64,000 nucleotides of DNA from Citrobacter telavivensis. Lineage in GTDB: Bacteria > Pseudomonadota > Gammaproteobacteria > Enterobacterales > Enterobacteriaceae. Under the pieces are notes generated by a model. It was not told the DNA's origin and ran no database searches. It saw only the letters and a program-made list of their open reading frames with translations. The stretch covers positions 1,488,001-1,552,000 of the forward strand of contig CP045205.1 of assembly GCA_009363175.1 (NCBI GenBank), given 5' to 3'. Position numbers and translations under genes: made by a program. Positions 56,401 through 64,000 of this stretch are shown one piece after another (positions within the stretch are counted from its first letter, which is position 1; every line of letters begins with the position of its first letter).

Positions 56401-56989
56401 GGAGCCGGTGATTACCGCGTGGGTGACGGCCATTCTCCATGCGCCGCTGAATGAGACAGGCATCAGCCTGAGCCAACTGTCTGCGCGTGAAAAACAGGTC
56501 GAGATGGAGTTTTATCTGCCCATTAGCCAACCGCTTATCGCGGAGAGGCTGGATGCGCTGATCCGTCAGTTTGACCCGCTTTCGGCGGACTGCCCGCCGC
56601 TGGAGTTCGCCCAGGTTCGCGGGATGCTCAAGGGCTTTATCGATCTGGTGTTTCGTCACAACGGGCGCTATTACCTGCTGGATTACAAATCGAACTGGCT
56701 GGGTGAAAACAGCTCGGCTTACACCCCACAGGCGATGGCCACGGCAATGCAGGCGCATCGCTACGATTTGCAGTATCAGCTCTATACCCTCGCGCTGCAC
56801 CGGTATTTGCGCCATCGCATTGCGGATTACGACTACGAGCGCCATTTTGGCGGCGTGATTTATCTGTTCCTGCGCGGTGTGGACAGCGAACAGCCGCAGC
56901 AGGGGATTTACACCACCCGCCCGTCTGAGGAGCTGATTGCCCGGATGGACGAGATGTTTGCCGGTGTGGCACTGGAGGACGCATCGTGA
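53444..56989 (+). CDS. recB: RecBCD subunit RecB, helicase-nuclease
   Basis: An 1181-residue 3'-5' helicase with a C-terminal nuclease. Walker A is ASAGTGKTFTIAAL near residue 25; helicase motif II is IDEFQDTD; the nuclease centre is LLDYKSNW (Asp and Lys of the E. coli 1080/1082 pair). One residue longer than E. coli RecB. Its TGA overlaps the GTG start of recD. Confidence 0.98.
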   Translation: MNDVAESLDPLRLPLTGERLIEASAGTGKTFTIAALYLRLLLGLGGSTAFPRPLTVEELLVVTFTEAATDELRGRIRSNIHELRIACLRESTDNPLYARLLDEIDDKKQAAQWLLLAERQMDEAAVFTIHGFCQRMLSLNAFESGMLFEQQLIEDESLLRYQACADFWRRHCYPLSRDIAQVVFETWKGPQALLADINRYLQGEAPVIKAPPPDDETLASRHQQIVQRINALKQQWCDAVGELEGLMEASDIDRRKFNRGNQGKWIEKISVWAQSGTQSYQLPEALEKFSQRFLEDRTKEGGAVPQHPLFVAIDELLSEPLTLRDLLITRALAEIRETVAKEKRRRGELGFDDMLSRLDGALRSESGDALAAAIRARFPVAMIDEFQDTDPQQYRIFRRIWQHQPDTALLLIGDPKQAIYAFRGADIFTYMKARGEVSAHYTLDTNWRSAPGMVNSVNRLFGLMDDAFMFREIPFQPVKYADKNQSLRFEFHGETQPAMTMWLMQGESCGVGDYQSYMAQVCAAQIRDWLKAGLSGEAILFNGKDARPVSAADISVLVRSRQEAALVRDALTHLAIPSVYLSNRDSVFETLEAQEMLWVLQAVMAPEKENTLRSALATSMMGLNARDIDMLNDNENAWDQVVEEFVGYRQIWQKRGVMPMLRALMSTRKIAENLLATAGGERRLTDILHISELLQEAASQLESEHALVRWLSQHILEPDSNAYSQQMRLESDNHLVQIVTIHKSKGLEYPLVWLPFITHFRIQDQAFYHDRNSFEAVLDLSEADESVALAEAERLAEDLRLLYVALTRSVWHCSLGVAPLVRRRGDKKGDTDVHQSALGRLLQKGEPMDAAGLRAAIEAVCDENIICLVPEAVSMEPLPVTAASGASLNARRVQRTPGDSWRVTSYSGLQQRGHGIAQDLMPRLDIDATGVGEVVEEPELTPHQFPRGASPGTFLHSLFEDLDFTQPVEAAWVQDKLALGGYDAGWEPVITAWVTAILHAPLNETGISLSQLSAREKQVEMEFYLPISQPLIAERLDALIRQFDPLSADCPPLEFAQVRGMLKGFIDLVFRHNGRYYLLDYKSNWLGENSSAYTPQAMATAMQAHRYDLQYQLYTLALHRYLRHRIADYDYERHFGGVIYLFLRGVDSEQPQQGIYTTRPSEELIARMDEMFAGVALEDAS

Positions 56990-58803
56990 CGCTACAAAAG
57001 CGATTGCTTGAGGCCGTCGAGCAGAAGCAACTGCGCCCTCTGGATGCGCAATTCGCGCTGGCGGTGACCGGCGAACATGAACCTGCCGTCACGCTGGCAG
57101 CGGCGTTACTCAGCCGGGATGCCGGAGAAGGGCACGTTTGTTTACCGCTCGCCCGACTGACGATGGGGGCTGACCTGCCTCCTCTGCTGGCAGCCTGCCT
57201 GAGTGAGACAGGTGAACCGACTGACTGGGCGGAATGTCTGCTCGCATCGGACGCCGTCAGTCGTGGAGAGCGGCCATCGCCGATGATCCTCCACGGCGAT
57301 CGGCTGTATCTGAACCGGATGTGGCGCAACGAACGCACGGTCGCCCGTTTCTTTAGCGAGGTGAATCGACCCATTGCGGTAGATGAAGCCTTACTGACGC
57401 AAACGCTGGAAGCGCTGTTCCCGACAACAAACGAAATCAACTGGCAAAAAGTTGCCGCTGCGGTGGCGCTGACCCGCCGCATTTCGGTGATTTCCGGCGG
57501 GCCGGGTACGGGGAAAACAACGACCGTGGCGAAACTGCTGGCGGCGCTGATCCAGATGGCGGAAGGCGAGCGTTGCCGTATTCGCCTGGCGGCACCGACG
57601 GGCAAAGCCGCCGCGCGTCTGACTGAGTCCTTAGGCAAGGCGCTGCGCCAGTTGCCGCTGACGGATGAACAAAAGCAACGCATCCCGGATGATGCCAGCA
57701 CCTTACACCGACTGTTGGGCGCTCAGCCTGGCAGCCAGCGCTTACGTCATCACGCAGGCAATCCGTTGCATCTGGATGTGCTGGTGGTGGATGAGGCGTC
57801 GATGATCGACCTGCCGATGATGTCGCGACTGATAGATGCATTGCCACCGCACGGGCGCGTCATTTTCCTCGGCGATCGCGACCAGCTCGCCTCGGTTGAG
57901 GCGGGGGCGGTGCTGGGCGATATCTGCGCCTGGGTGAATGCGGGCTATACCCCAGAACGGGCGCAGCAGCTGGCTCGCCTGACGGGGATGCCCGTTCCGG
58001 CAGGCGTGGGCAACGACGCCGCCACGCTGCGTGACAGTCTCTGCCTGCTGCAAAAAAGCTATCGTTTTGGCCGTGATTCCGGCATCGGACAACTGGCTGC
58101 GGCGATCAACCGTGGTGATAAGGCCGCGATAAACGGCGTTTTCCAGCAGGGCTTCAGCGATATCGATAAACGGACGCTGGAGAGCAGTGAAGATTACACC
58201 GCCATGCTTGAAGACGCGCTGACAGGTTACGGACACTACCTGACGTTGCTTCAGGCGCGCGCGGAGCCGGCGTTAATCATTCAGGCATTCAATGAATTCC
58301 AGCTGCTGTGTGCGCTGCGTGAAGGGCCGTTTGGCGTGAGCGGACTGAATGAACGCATCGAACTGGCTATGCAGCAAAAGCGTAAAATTCATCGTCTGCC
58401 CCATTCCCGCTGGTATGAAGGGCGACCCGTAATGATTACCCGTAACGACAGCGCGCTGGGATTGTTTAACGGCGATATCGGCGTGGCGCTCGATCGTGGG
58501 CAAGGATTACGGGTCTGGTTTGCGATGCCGGATGGCAGTATTAAATCTGTACAACCCAGTCGTCTGCCGGAGCATGAAACCACCTGGGCGATGACGGTGC
58601 ACAAATCGCAGGGCTCAGAGTTCGATCATGCCGCGCTGGTGTTACCCACGCAGCGTACGCCGGTGGTAACAAGGGAGTTAGTGTATACCGCTGTCACCCG
58701 CGCACGTCGCCGCCTGTCGCTGTATGCTGATGAACGCATTCTTGGCAGTGCGGTTGCGACCCGTACCGAACGTCGCAGCGGGCTGTCGACGTTGTTTAAA
58801 TGA
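56986..58803 (+). CDS. recD: RecBCD subunit RecD, 5'-3' helicase
   Basis: A 605-residue superfamily 1B helicase. Walker A is SGGPGTGKTTTV near residue 168, motif II is VVDEASMIDL, and the C-terminal motif is VHKSQGSEFDH. It starts with GTG inside the recB stop. It is the fast motor that feeds the 5' strand before Chi. Slightly shorter than E. coli RecD at the C-terminus. Confidence 0.97.
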   Translation: MTLQKRLLEAVEQKQLRPLDAQFALAVTGEHEPAVTLAAALLSRDAGEGHVCLPLARLTMGADLPPLLAACLSETGEPTDWAECLLASDAVSRGERPSPMILHGDRLYLNRMWRNERTVARFFSEVNRPIAVDEALLTQTLEALFPTTNEINWQKVAAAVALTRRISVISGGPGTGKTTTVAKLLAALIQMAEGERCRIRLAAPTGKAAARLTESLGKALRQLPLTDEQKQRIPDDASTLHRLLGAQPGSQRLRHHAGNPLHLDVLVVDEASMIDLPMMSRLIDALPPHGRVIFLGDRDQLASVEAGAVLGDICAWVNAGYTPERAQQLARLTGMPVPAGVGNDAATLRDSLCLLQKSYRFGRDSGIGQLAAAINRGDKAAINGVFQQGFSDIDKRTLESSEDYTAMLEDALTGYGHYLTLLQARAEPALIIQAFNEFQLLCALREGPFGVSGLNERIELAMQQKRKIHRLPHSRWYEGRPVMITRNDSALGLFNGDIGVALDRGQGLRVWFAMPDGSIKSVQPSRLPEHETTWAMTVHKSQGSEFDHAALVLPTQRTPVVTRELVYTAVTRARRRLSLYADERILGSAVATRTERRSGLSTLFK

Positions 58804-58808
58804 CAGGT

Positions 58809-58890
58809 TACCGGATGGCGTTTGCGCTTATCCGGCCCGTGTTGAATTCATGACGCCAGGCCGGATAAGGCGTTTACGCCGCCATCCGGC
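58809..58890. repeat. REP/BIME repeat between recD and argA
   Basis: Inverted REP units (CCGGATGGCGTTTGCGCTTA and GCCGGATAAGGCG ... GCCATCCGGC) fill the convergent gap. Confidence 0.85.
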
Positions 58891-58903
58891 AATTCAATAA
58901 CCG

Positions 58904-60235
58904 CTAACCCAGATCGGCCATCAGCACTTTGGATTTCCGCTGATAGTTGTACATCTCTTTCTTGCTTTCTGGCAGCAGGTCAATATCCACGGGCGTGAAG
59001 CCGCGCTCCTGGAACCAGTGAATACTGCGGGTCGTCAGGACGAACAGCTTGCTCAAACCAATCTGCTTCGCCTGGGCGGCGATTCGCTCCAGCAACACTT
59101 CTCCTCTTGAAGAACTGCGGTAGTCAGGATGGACAGCCACGCAGGCCATTTCACCAATCTTCTCTTCCGGGAAGGGATACAGCGCGGCACAAGCGATGGT
59201 CATGTTATCGCGCTGAATAATGGTGAATTTGTCGATCTCCATCTCCAGCTGTTCGCGCGAACGACGCACCAGAATACCCTGCTGCTCCAGCGGGCGGATC
59301 AGCTCCAGGATCCCACCGATATCGTTAATGGTGGCGCGGCGGATCTGCTCGGCGCTCTCCATCACAATTTGCGTCCCGATACCGTCGCGCGAGAACAGTT
59401 CCTGCAACAGCGCGCCATCTTCCTGATAGCTGATCAGGTGACAGCGACGGACCCCGCTCCGGCAGGCTTTTACCGCGCCACGCAGGAAGCGTACGGTACC
59501 CGAGTTGTAATCGCCTTTTTCTTCCTGTGCTTCTACGCGCGCCTGTGCTTCATTTGGGAACAATTCAGAGACGATATCGCCATCATCATTGGTCACCCCC
59601 TGCGAGGAGCAAAAGCCGATCATCTTTTCGGCTTTCAGCTTGATAGCCAACTGCGTGGCGATCTCTTCCGACGTCAGGTTAAAGCTTTCGCCGGTGACAG
59701 ATACCGCGACGGGGCCCATCAGCACAATGGCGCCGCTGTCGAGTTGACGATGGATCGCCTCTTCATCGATTCGACGGATGCGCCCGCTGTGGCAGTAATC
59801 CACACCATCATCAACGCCCAGCGGCTGCGCAATGATAAAGTTGCCGCTGACCACGTTGATATGCGCGCCCTGCAGCGGCGTATTGTTCAGGCTCATCGAC
59901 AGACGAGCGGTGATATCCAGTTGCAAAGTGCCCGCCGCCTGCTTAACCAGCTCCAGCGTTTTGGCGTCAGTGACGCGGGTATTTTTGTGATACATCGGTT
60001 CATGGTGGTGGGTGACGAGGTTGGCGTCGATTTGCGGACGCGCGCCATAGACCACCACCAGGCGAATGCCGAGGCTGTGTAGAAGCCCAATGTCATTGAC
60101 GATGCTGGAAAAGTTTTCATGCTCAATGGCTTCGCCGCCGAGCATAATGACAAACGTTTTTCCCCGATGGGTATTGATATAGGGAACAGAATGGCGGAAT
60201 CCCTGTACCAGTTCGGTTCTACGTTCCTTCACCAC
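58904..60235 (-). CDS. argA: N-acetylglutamate synthase ArgA
   Basis: A 443-residue enzyme that makes N-acetylglutamate from glutamate and acetyl-CoA, the first step of arginine synthesis. An N-terminal amino-acid-kinase fold binds arginine for feedback control, and a C-terminal GNAT domain (about 295-440) catalyses the reaction. Residues His15 and Tyr19, altered in known feedback-resistant E. coli mutants, are both normal here. Tandem ARG boxes lie upstream. Confidence 0.98.
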   Translation of the reverse strand: MVKERRTELVQGFRHSVPYINTHRGKTFVIMLGGEAIEHENFSSIVNDIGLLHSLGIRLVVVYGARPQIDANLVTHHHEPMYHKNTRVTDAKTLELVKQAAGTLQLDITARLSMSLNNTPLQGAHINVVSGNFIIAQPLGVDDGVDYCHSGRIRRIDEEAIHRQLDSGAIVLMGPVAVSVTGESFNLTSEEIATQLAIKLKAEKMIGFCSSQGVTNDDGDIVSELFPNEAQARVEAQEEKGDYNSGTVRFLRGAVKACRSGVRRCHLISYQEDGALLQELFSRDGIGTQIVMESAEQIRRATINDIGGILELIRPLEQQGILVRRSREQLEMEIDKFTIIQRDNMTIACAALYPFPEEKIGEMACVAVHPDYRSSSRGEVLLERIAAQAKQIGLSKLFVLTTRSIHWFQERGFTPVDIDLLPESKKEMYNYQRKSKVLMADLG

Positions 60236-60248
60236 GGCATATCCTCAT

Positions 60249-60283
60249 TGCATGATTATTCGTAATTAGTGTATTTTTATTCT
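60249..60283 (-). promoter_or_regulatory. Tandem ARG boxes (ArgR operators) of argA
   Basis: Two degenerate matches to the ARG box core TGAAT-W4-ATTCA, TGCATGATTATTCG (60249-60262) and TGTATTTTTATTCT (60270-60283), are spaced 21 bases apart, the standard distance for an ArgR hexamer site. Confidence 0.7.
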
Positions 60284-60469
60284 GTTTTTTCGCCGCGCGC
60301 AAGCGCAAATTTTGACCCTGACAAAGTTTTTTCTCAGTAATACCGTGAATACAATAACAATGTTTACCCTTTTATAGATGACAGATTATGCGTCATTCGT
60401 TAAAGTTTCCGGTCAATTTAGACGTTTAGTATCTCATCACCATTACGTTTTATTTTGCTCGGGAGAAGC

Positions 60470-61723
60470 ATGTCAGGATCCAATCCACCTATCAGCCGCC
60501 GTCGTTTACTGCAAGGGGCGGGCGCCATGTGGCTATTGAGCGTCAGTCAGGTCGGTCTGGCTGCGGTCAGTCAGGTCGTTGCGGTTCGTATTTGGCCAGC
60601 ATCCAGTTACACCCGTGTGACGGTGGAATCGAATCAACAGCTGAAGTACAAGCAGTTTGCGCTGAGCAATCCTGAGCGCGTGGTGGTGGATATTGAAGGT
60701 GTGAACCTGAATTCCGTGCTGAAAGGTATGGCGGCGCAAATTCGTCCCGACGATCCTTATATCAAGTCGGCACGCGTGGGGCAGTTCGATCCACAGACCG
60801 TACGTATGGTGTTTGAACTGAAGCAAGATGTGAAGCCGCAGCTGTTTGCACTGGCACCGGTGGCAGGCTTTAAAGAACGTCTGGTGATGGATCTCTATCC
60901 GGCCAATGCGCAGGATATGCAGGATCCGCTGCTGGCGCTGCTGGAAGATTACAACAAAGGCGATCTCGATAAGCAGGTTCCCCCCGCGCAAAGTGGCCCG
61001 CAGCCAGGTAAAGCCGGTCGCGATCGCCCGATTGTGATCATGCTCGATCCGGGGCATGGCGGTGAGGATTCTGGCGCCATTGGTAAGTACAACACGCGTG
61101 AGAAAGACGTGGTGTTGCAGATTGCCCGGCGACTGCGGGCTTTGATCGAGAAAGAAGGCAACATGAAGGTCTACATGACGCGTAATGAAGATATCTTCAT
61201 TCCGCTGAAGGTGCGCGTGGCGAAAGCCCAGAAGCAGCGTGCGGATCTCTTTGTCTCGATTCATGCGGACGCCTTCACCAGTCGACAACCCAGCGGTTCA
61301 TCCGTGTTTGCGCTGTCGACCAAAGGGGCAACCAGTACGGCGGCGAAATATCTGGCGCAGACGCAGAACGCCTCGGATTTGATCGGTGGCGTAAGTAAAA
61401 GCGGCGACCGCTATGTCGACCACACCATGTTCGATATGGTGCAATCGCTGACCATTGCCGATAGCCTGAAATTTGGTAAAGCGGTGCTCAACAAGCTCGG
61501 CAGGATTAACAATCTGCATAAAAATCAGGTGGAACAGGCCGGGTTTGCGGTGCTGAAAGCGCCGGATATCCCATCGATTCTCGTCGAAACGGCGTTTATC
61601 AGTAATATCGAAGAAGAACGGAAGCTGAAAACGGCAACCTTCCAGCAGGAAGTGGCGGAGTCGATTCTGGCAGGGATCAAAGCGTACTTCGCCGATGGGG
61701 CGACGCTGGCGAGAAGAGGATAA
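60470..61723 (+). CDS. amiC: N-acetylmuramoyl-L-alanine amidase AmiC
   Basis: A 417-residue periplasmic amidase that splits septal peptidoglycan during division. A Tat signal (SRRRLLQGAGAMWLL) leads to an AMIN domain that targets the septum, then an Amidase_3 catalytic domain (LDPGHGGEDSGAIG, SIHADAF, and the late glutamate in VETAFISN). Activated by NlpD in E. coli. The start at 60470 gives the standard length and places the signal correctly. Confidence 0.97.
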   Translation: MSGSNPPISRRRLLQGAGAMWLLSVSQVGLAAVSQVVAVRIWPASSYTRVTVESNQQLKYKQFALSNPERVVVDIEGVNLNSVLKGMAAQIRPDDPYIKSARVGQFDPQTVRMVFELKQDVKPQLFALAPVAGFKERLVMDLYPANAQDMQDPLLALLEDYNKGDLDKQVPPAQSGPQPGKAGRDRPIVIMLDPGHGGEDSGAIGKYNTREKDVVLQIARRLRALIEKEGNMKVYMTRNEDIFIPLKVRVAKAQKQRADLFVSIHADAFTSRQPSGSSVFALSTKGATSTAAKYLAQTQNASDLIGGVSKSGDRYVDHTMFDMVQSLTIADSLKFGKAVLNKLGRINNLHKNQVEQAGFAVLKAPDIPSILVETAFISNIEEERKLKTATFQQEVAESILAGIKAYFADGATLARRG

Positions 61724-61724
61724 T

Positions 61725-61750
61725 AAAAAGCGCTGAAAAGCGCTTTTTTT
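61725..61750 (+). terminator. Terminator of amiC
   Basis: The stem AAAAGCGCT/AGCGCTTTT followed directly by a T run just after the amiC stop. Confidence 0.88.
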
Positions 61751-61764
61751 CTGGACCGCAGAAA

Positions 61765-61790
61765 CAAAAAAACACCCGTTAAGGTGTTTG
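61765..61790 (-). terminator. Terminator of the initiator tRNA operon
   Basis: On the minus strand AAACACC-TTAACG-GGTGTTT followed by T residues lies just after the last tRNA. Confidence 0.88.
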
Positions 61791-61794
61791 ATGT

Positions 61795-61871
<77 letters not shown>

Positions 61872-61965
61872 TCCGTCTTTCTGCTGTGCATTTCAAACCA
61901 CATGAGCCTTGGCTTTCCTGTGATTCGAACGACTATGCAAAAGCTTTACTGCATCAAATTTTAAT

Positions 61966-62042
<77 letters not shown>

Positions 62043-62136
62043 TCCGTCTTTCTGCTGTGCATTTCAAACCACATGAGCCTTGGCTTTCCTGTGATTCGAA
62101 CGACTATGCAAAAGCTTTACTGCATCAAATTTTAAT

Positions 62137-62213
<77 letters not shown>

Positions 62214-62226
62214 TCCGTGGATGCGC

Positions 62227-62254
62227 ACTATACTCTGCTCGCATTTTCATGCAA
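62227..62254 (-). promoter_or_regulatory. Promoter of the initiator tRNA operon
   Basis: On the minus strand, TTGCAT (-35), a 16-base spacer and TATAGT (-10) are followed by a GC-rich discriminator (GCGCATCC), as expected for a stringently controlled stable RNA promoter. Confidence 0.75.
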
Positions 62255-62420
62255 CCCTTTTTTCACCTTGATCACGGTTTCGGGATGAAAATGAACAAAA
62301 ACAAGGCATTTCAGTTTAAATAATGTGCAAAATTTGCGTCAGGGCAGCGGTGCTCGTTTCATTAGCGGGCCGGGTTTGTTATCTTCATTGCGCATGATTT
62401 ACAGCTAAAAGAAGAGAACA

Positions 62421-63518
62421 ATGAAAGGACGTTGGGTCAGTTACCTTCTCGTGGGCGCGGTAGTTGCAATGCTGGCTGCCTGTTCCTCTAAACCAACCGA
62501 TCGCGGGCAGCAGTATAAAGACGGGAAGTTTACCCAGCCTTTCTCACTGGTGAACCAGCCGGATGCCATCGGCGCACCGATCAACGCCGGCGATTTTGCC
62601 GAACAGGTCAATCAGATCCGCAGCGCTTCTCCGCGCTTGTACGGTAATCAAAGCAACGTTTATAACGCCGTACAAGACTGGCTGCGCGCCGGGGGCGATA
62701 CGCGCACCATGCGCCAGTTTGGCCTTGATGCCTGGCAGATGGAAGGCGCTGATAACTACGGCAACGTGCAGTTTACCGGTTACTACACGCCAGTGATTCA
62801 GGCGCGTCATACGCGTCAGGGCGAGTTCCAGTATCCTATCTATCGTATGCCGCCGAAGCGAGGTCGTCTGCCGTCACGCGCTGAGATCTACTCCGGTGCG
62901 CTGAGCGACAGCTATATCCTGGCGTACAGCAACTCCCTGATGGATAACTTCATTATGGACGTGCAGGGCAGCGGCTATATCGACTTTGGCGACGGTTCCC
63001 CGCTGAACTTCTTTAGCTATGCCGGGAAAAACGGTCACGCCTACCGCAGTATTGGCAAAGTGCTGATCGATCGCGGTGAAGTGAAGAGAGAAGATATGTC
63101 GATGCAGGCGATTCGCCACTGGGGCGAAACGCACAGCGAAGCACAAGTGCGTGAATTGCTTGAGCAGAACCCGTCATTCGTCTTCTTTAAACCGCAATCT
63201 TTTGCCCCGGTGAAAGGGGCCAGTGCGGTACCGCTGATTGGCCGCGCATCGGTGGCGTCTGACCGCAGTATTATCCCGGCGGGCACGACGTTGCTCGCAG
63301 AAGTTCCGCTGCTGGACAACAACGGGAAATTTAACGGTCAGTATGAGCTACGTCTGATGGTGGCGCTGGATGTTGGTGGGGCGATTAAAGGTCAGCACTT
63401 CGACATTTACCAGGGCATTGGACCGGACGCCGGACACCGCGCGGGCTGGTATAATCACTATGGTCGCGTATGGGTACTGAAGAGCGCGCCTGGCGCGGGT
63501 AACGTGTTTAGCGGCTAG
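62421..63518 (+). CDS. mltA: Membrane-bound lytic murein transglycosylase A
   Basis: A 365-residue outer membrane lipoprotein that cuts peptidoglycan with formation of 1,6-anhydromuramic ends. The lipobox is VAMLAACSSK (Cys near residue 20). The MltA domain and the C-terminal 3D domain (with the catalytic aspartate in the ALDVGGAIKGQHFDIYQG region) are complete. Located after the tRNA operon. Confidence 0.97.
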   Translation: MKGRWVSYLLVGAVVAMLAACSSKPTDRGQQYKDGKFTQPFSLVNQPDAIGAPINAGDFAEQVNQIRSASPRLYGNQSNVYNAVQDWLRAGGDTRTMRQFGLDAWQMEGADNYGNVQFTGYYTPVIQARHTRQGEFQYPIYRMPPKRGRLPSRAEIYSGALSDSYILAYSNSLMDNFIMDVQGSGYIDFGDGSPLNFFSYAGKNGHAYRSIGKVLIDRGEVKREDMSMQAIRHWGETHSEAQVRELLEQNPSFVFFKPQSFAPVKGASAVPLIGRASVASDRSIIPAGTTLLAEVPLLDNNGKFNGQYELRLMVALDVGGAIKGQHFDIYQGIGPDAGHRAGWYNHYGRVWVLKSAPGAGNVFSG

Positions 63519-63520
63519 TC

Positions 63521-63590
63521 GCCGGATGGCGCTTCGCTTATCCGGCCTACATCATCGGGTAGGCCTGATAAGGCGCAGCCGCCATCAGGC
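63521..63590. repeat. REP/BIME repeat between mltA and tcdA
   Basis: Inverted REP units GCCGGATGGCGCTTCGCTTA and GCCTGATAAGGCGCAGCC ... GCCATCAGGC follow the mltA stop. Confidence 0.88.
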
Positions 63591-63626
63591 AGTCATCCCG
63601 CTCGGTATTAATGAATTTGAGGTGTT

Positions 63627-64000
63627 ATGTCTGTTGTAATTAGTGATGCCTGGCGTCAGCGTTTTGGCGGCACCGCGCGTCTGTATGGTGAAAAAGCGCT
63701 ACAGCTGTTTGCCGATGCGCATATCTGCGTGGTTGGGATCGGCGGCGTCGGCTCCTGGGCGGCGGAAGCGCTGGCGCGAACCGGGATCGGCGCGATTACG
63801 CTTATCGATATGGATGACGTTTGCGTGACGAACACCAACCGCCAGATCCATGCGCTGCGCGACAATGTCGGGCTGGCAAAGGCGGAAGTGATGGCCGAGC
63901 GTATTCGCCTGATCAACCCCGAGTGCCGGGTGACGGTAGTCGATGACTTTGTTACGCCGGATAACGTCGCGGAATATATGAACGCGGGATTCAGCTATGT
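63627..64000 (+). CDS. tcdA: tRNA threonylcarbamoyladenosine dehydratase TcdA, partial
   Basis: The first 124 residues of TcdA (CsdL/YgdL), cut by the window edge. The E1-like ATP-binding loop VVGIGGVGSWAAEAL is visible near residues 35-49. The full enzyme cyclises t6A to ct6A in tRNA. An ATG preceded by GAGGTG gives the start. Confidence 0.96.
   Translation, partial: MSVVISDAWRQRFGGTARLYGEKALQLFADAHICVVGIGGVGSWAAEALARTGIGAITLIDMDDVCVTNTNRQIHALRDNVGLAKAEVMAERIRLINPECRVTVVDDFVTPDNVAEYMNAGFSY

Noticed and set aside
50769..57787. Several Chi octamers (GCTGGTGG) on the coding strand in ptrA, recB and recD.
   Set aside because: Chi is over-represented across enterobacterial leading-strand genes, so a link to the RecBCD genes themselves is not supported.
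59129..60082. A 317-codon plus-strand frame opposite argA.
   Set aside because: Shadow of the ArgA coding sequence.

Overview
The window is chromosomal DNA from a member of the Enterobacteriaceae close to Escherichia, Salmonella and Citrobacter. From about 29.4 kb onward, gene order and protein sequence match the E. coli K-12 segment lysR-lysA-galR-omrB/omrA-aas-lplT-tas-ygdR-ygdQ-mutH-rppH-ptsP-lgt-thyA-ppdAB-ygdB-ppdC-recC-ptrA-recB-recD-argA-amiC-metZWV-mltA-tcdA. Differences from K-12 (no araE, a kdgF gene beside kduID, an extra LacI regulator after galR, and a different set of accessory genes on the left) suggest Citrobacter or a near relative. That genus call is an inference, not something the sequence proves.

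Layout. 1-785 is AT-rich with no gene I can support. 786-1301 holds a small Fe-S protein and a small GNAT protein (YjdI/YjdJ type). 1341-10033 is the most interesting accessory block. It has an AllS-like LysR regulator and a DUF1097 membrane protein on the minus strand. Divergent from them run an ankyrin protein, a three-part AllH/AllF/AllG oxamate-carbamoyltransferase-like set, an AllK-like carbamate kinase, and a Tat-exported CodA-like amidohydrolase. No allantoin-pathway enzymes are present, so the block looks like a self-contained route that turns an unknown cyclic amide or ureide into carbamoyl phosphate and then ATP. 10049-15961 is a five-gene chaperone-usher fimbrial operon on the minus strand. 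16796-18112 is the divergent rcnA/rcnR nickel-cobalt efflux pair with its operators. 18140-21027 is a regulatory island: a LuxR-type protein with a cysteine-rich N-terminus plus a small partner, then the membrane regulator pair yqeI-yqeJ. 21057-25151 carries the transporter yqeG, a PACE-family efflux gene with a divergent LysR regulator, and the thiolase yqeF. 25564-27600 is a hexuronate module, kduI-kduD and divergent-end kdgF, with two KdgR-type operators.

The right half is conserved core: lysine synthesis (lysA/lysR), galactose regulation (galR), the OmpR-linked sRNAs OmrB and OmrA, lysophospholipid recycling (aas-lplT), mismatch repair (mutH), a DnaA-box cluster at the DARS2 position, RNA 5'-end processing and PTS-Ntr (rppH-ptsP), lipoprotein maturation and thymidylate synthesis (lgt-thyA), pseudopilins, the RecBCD recombination enzyme with the protease PtrA embedded, arginine synthesis (argA with tandem ARG boxes), cell-wall amidase AmiC, three initiator tRNAs in exact 171-bp tandem units, the lytic transglycosylase MltA, and the start of tcdA, which runs off the right edge.
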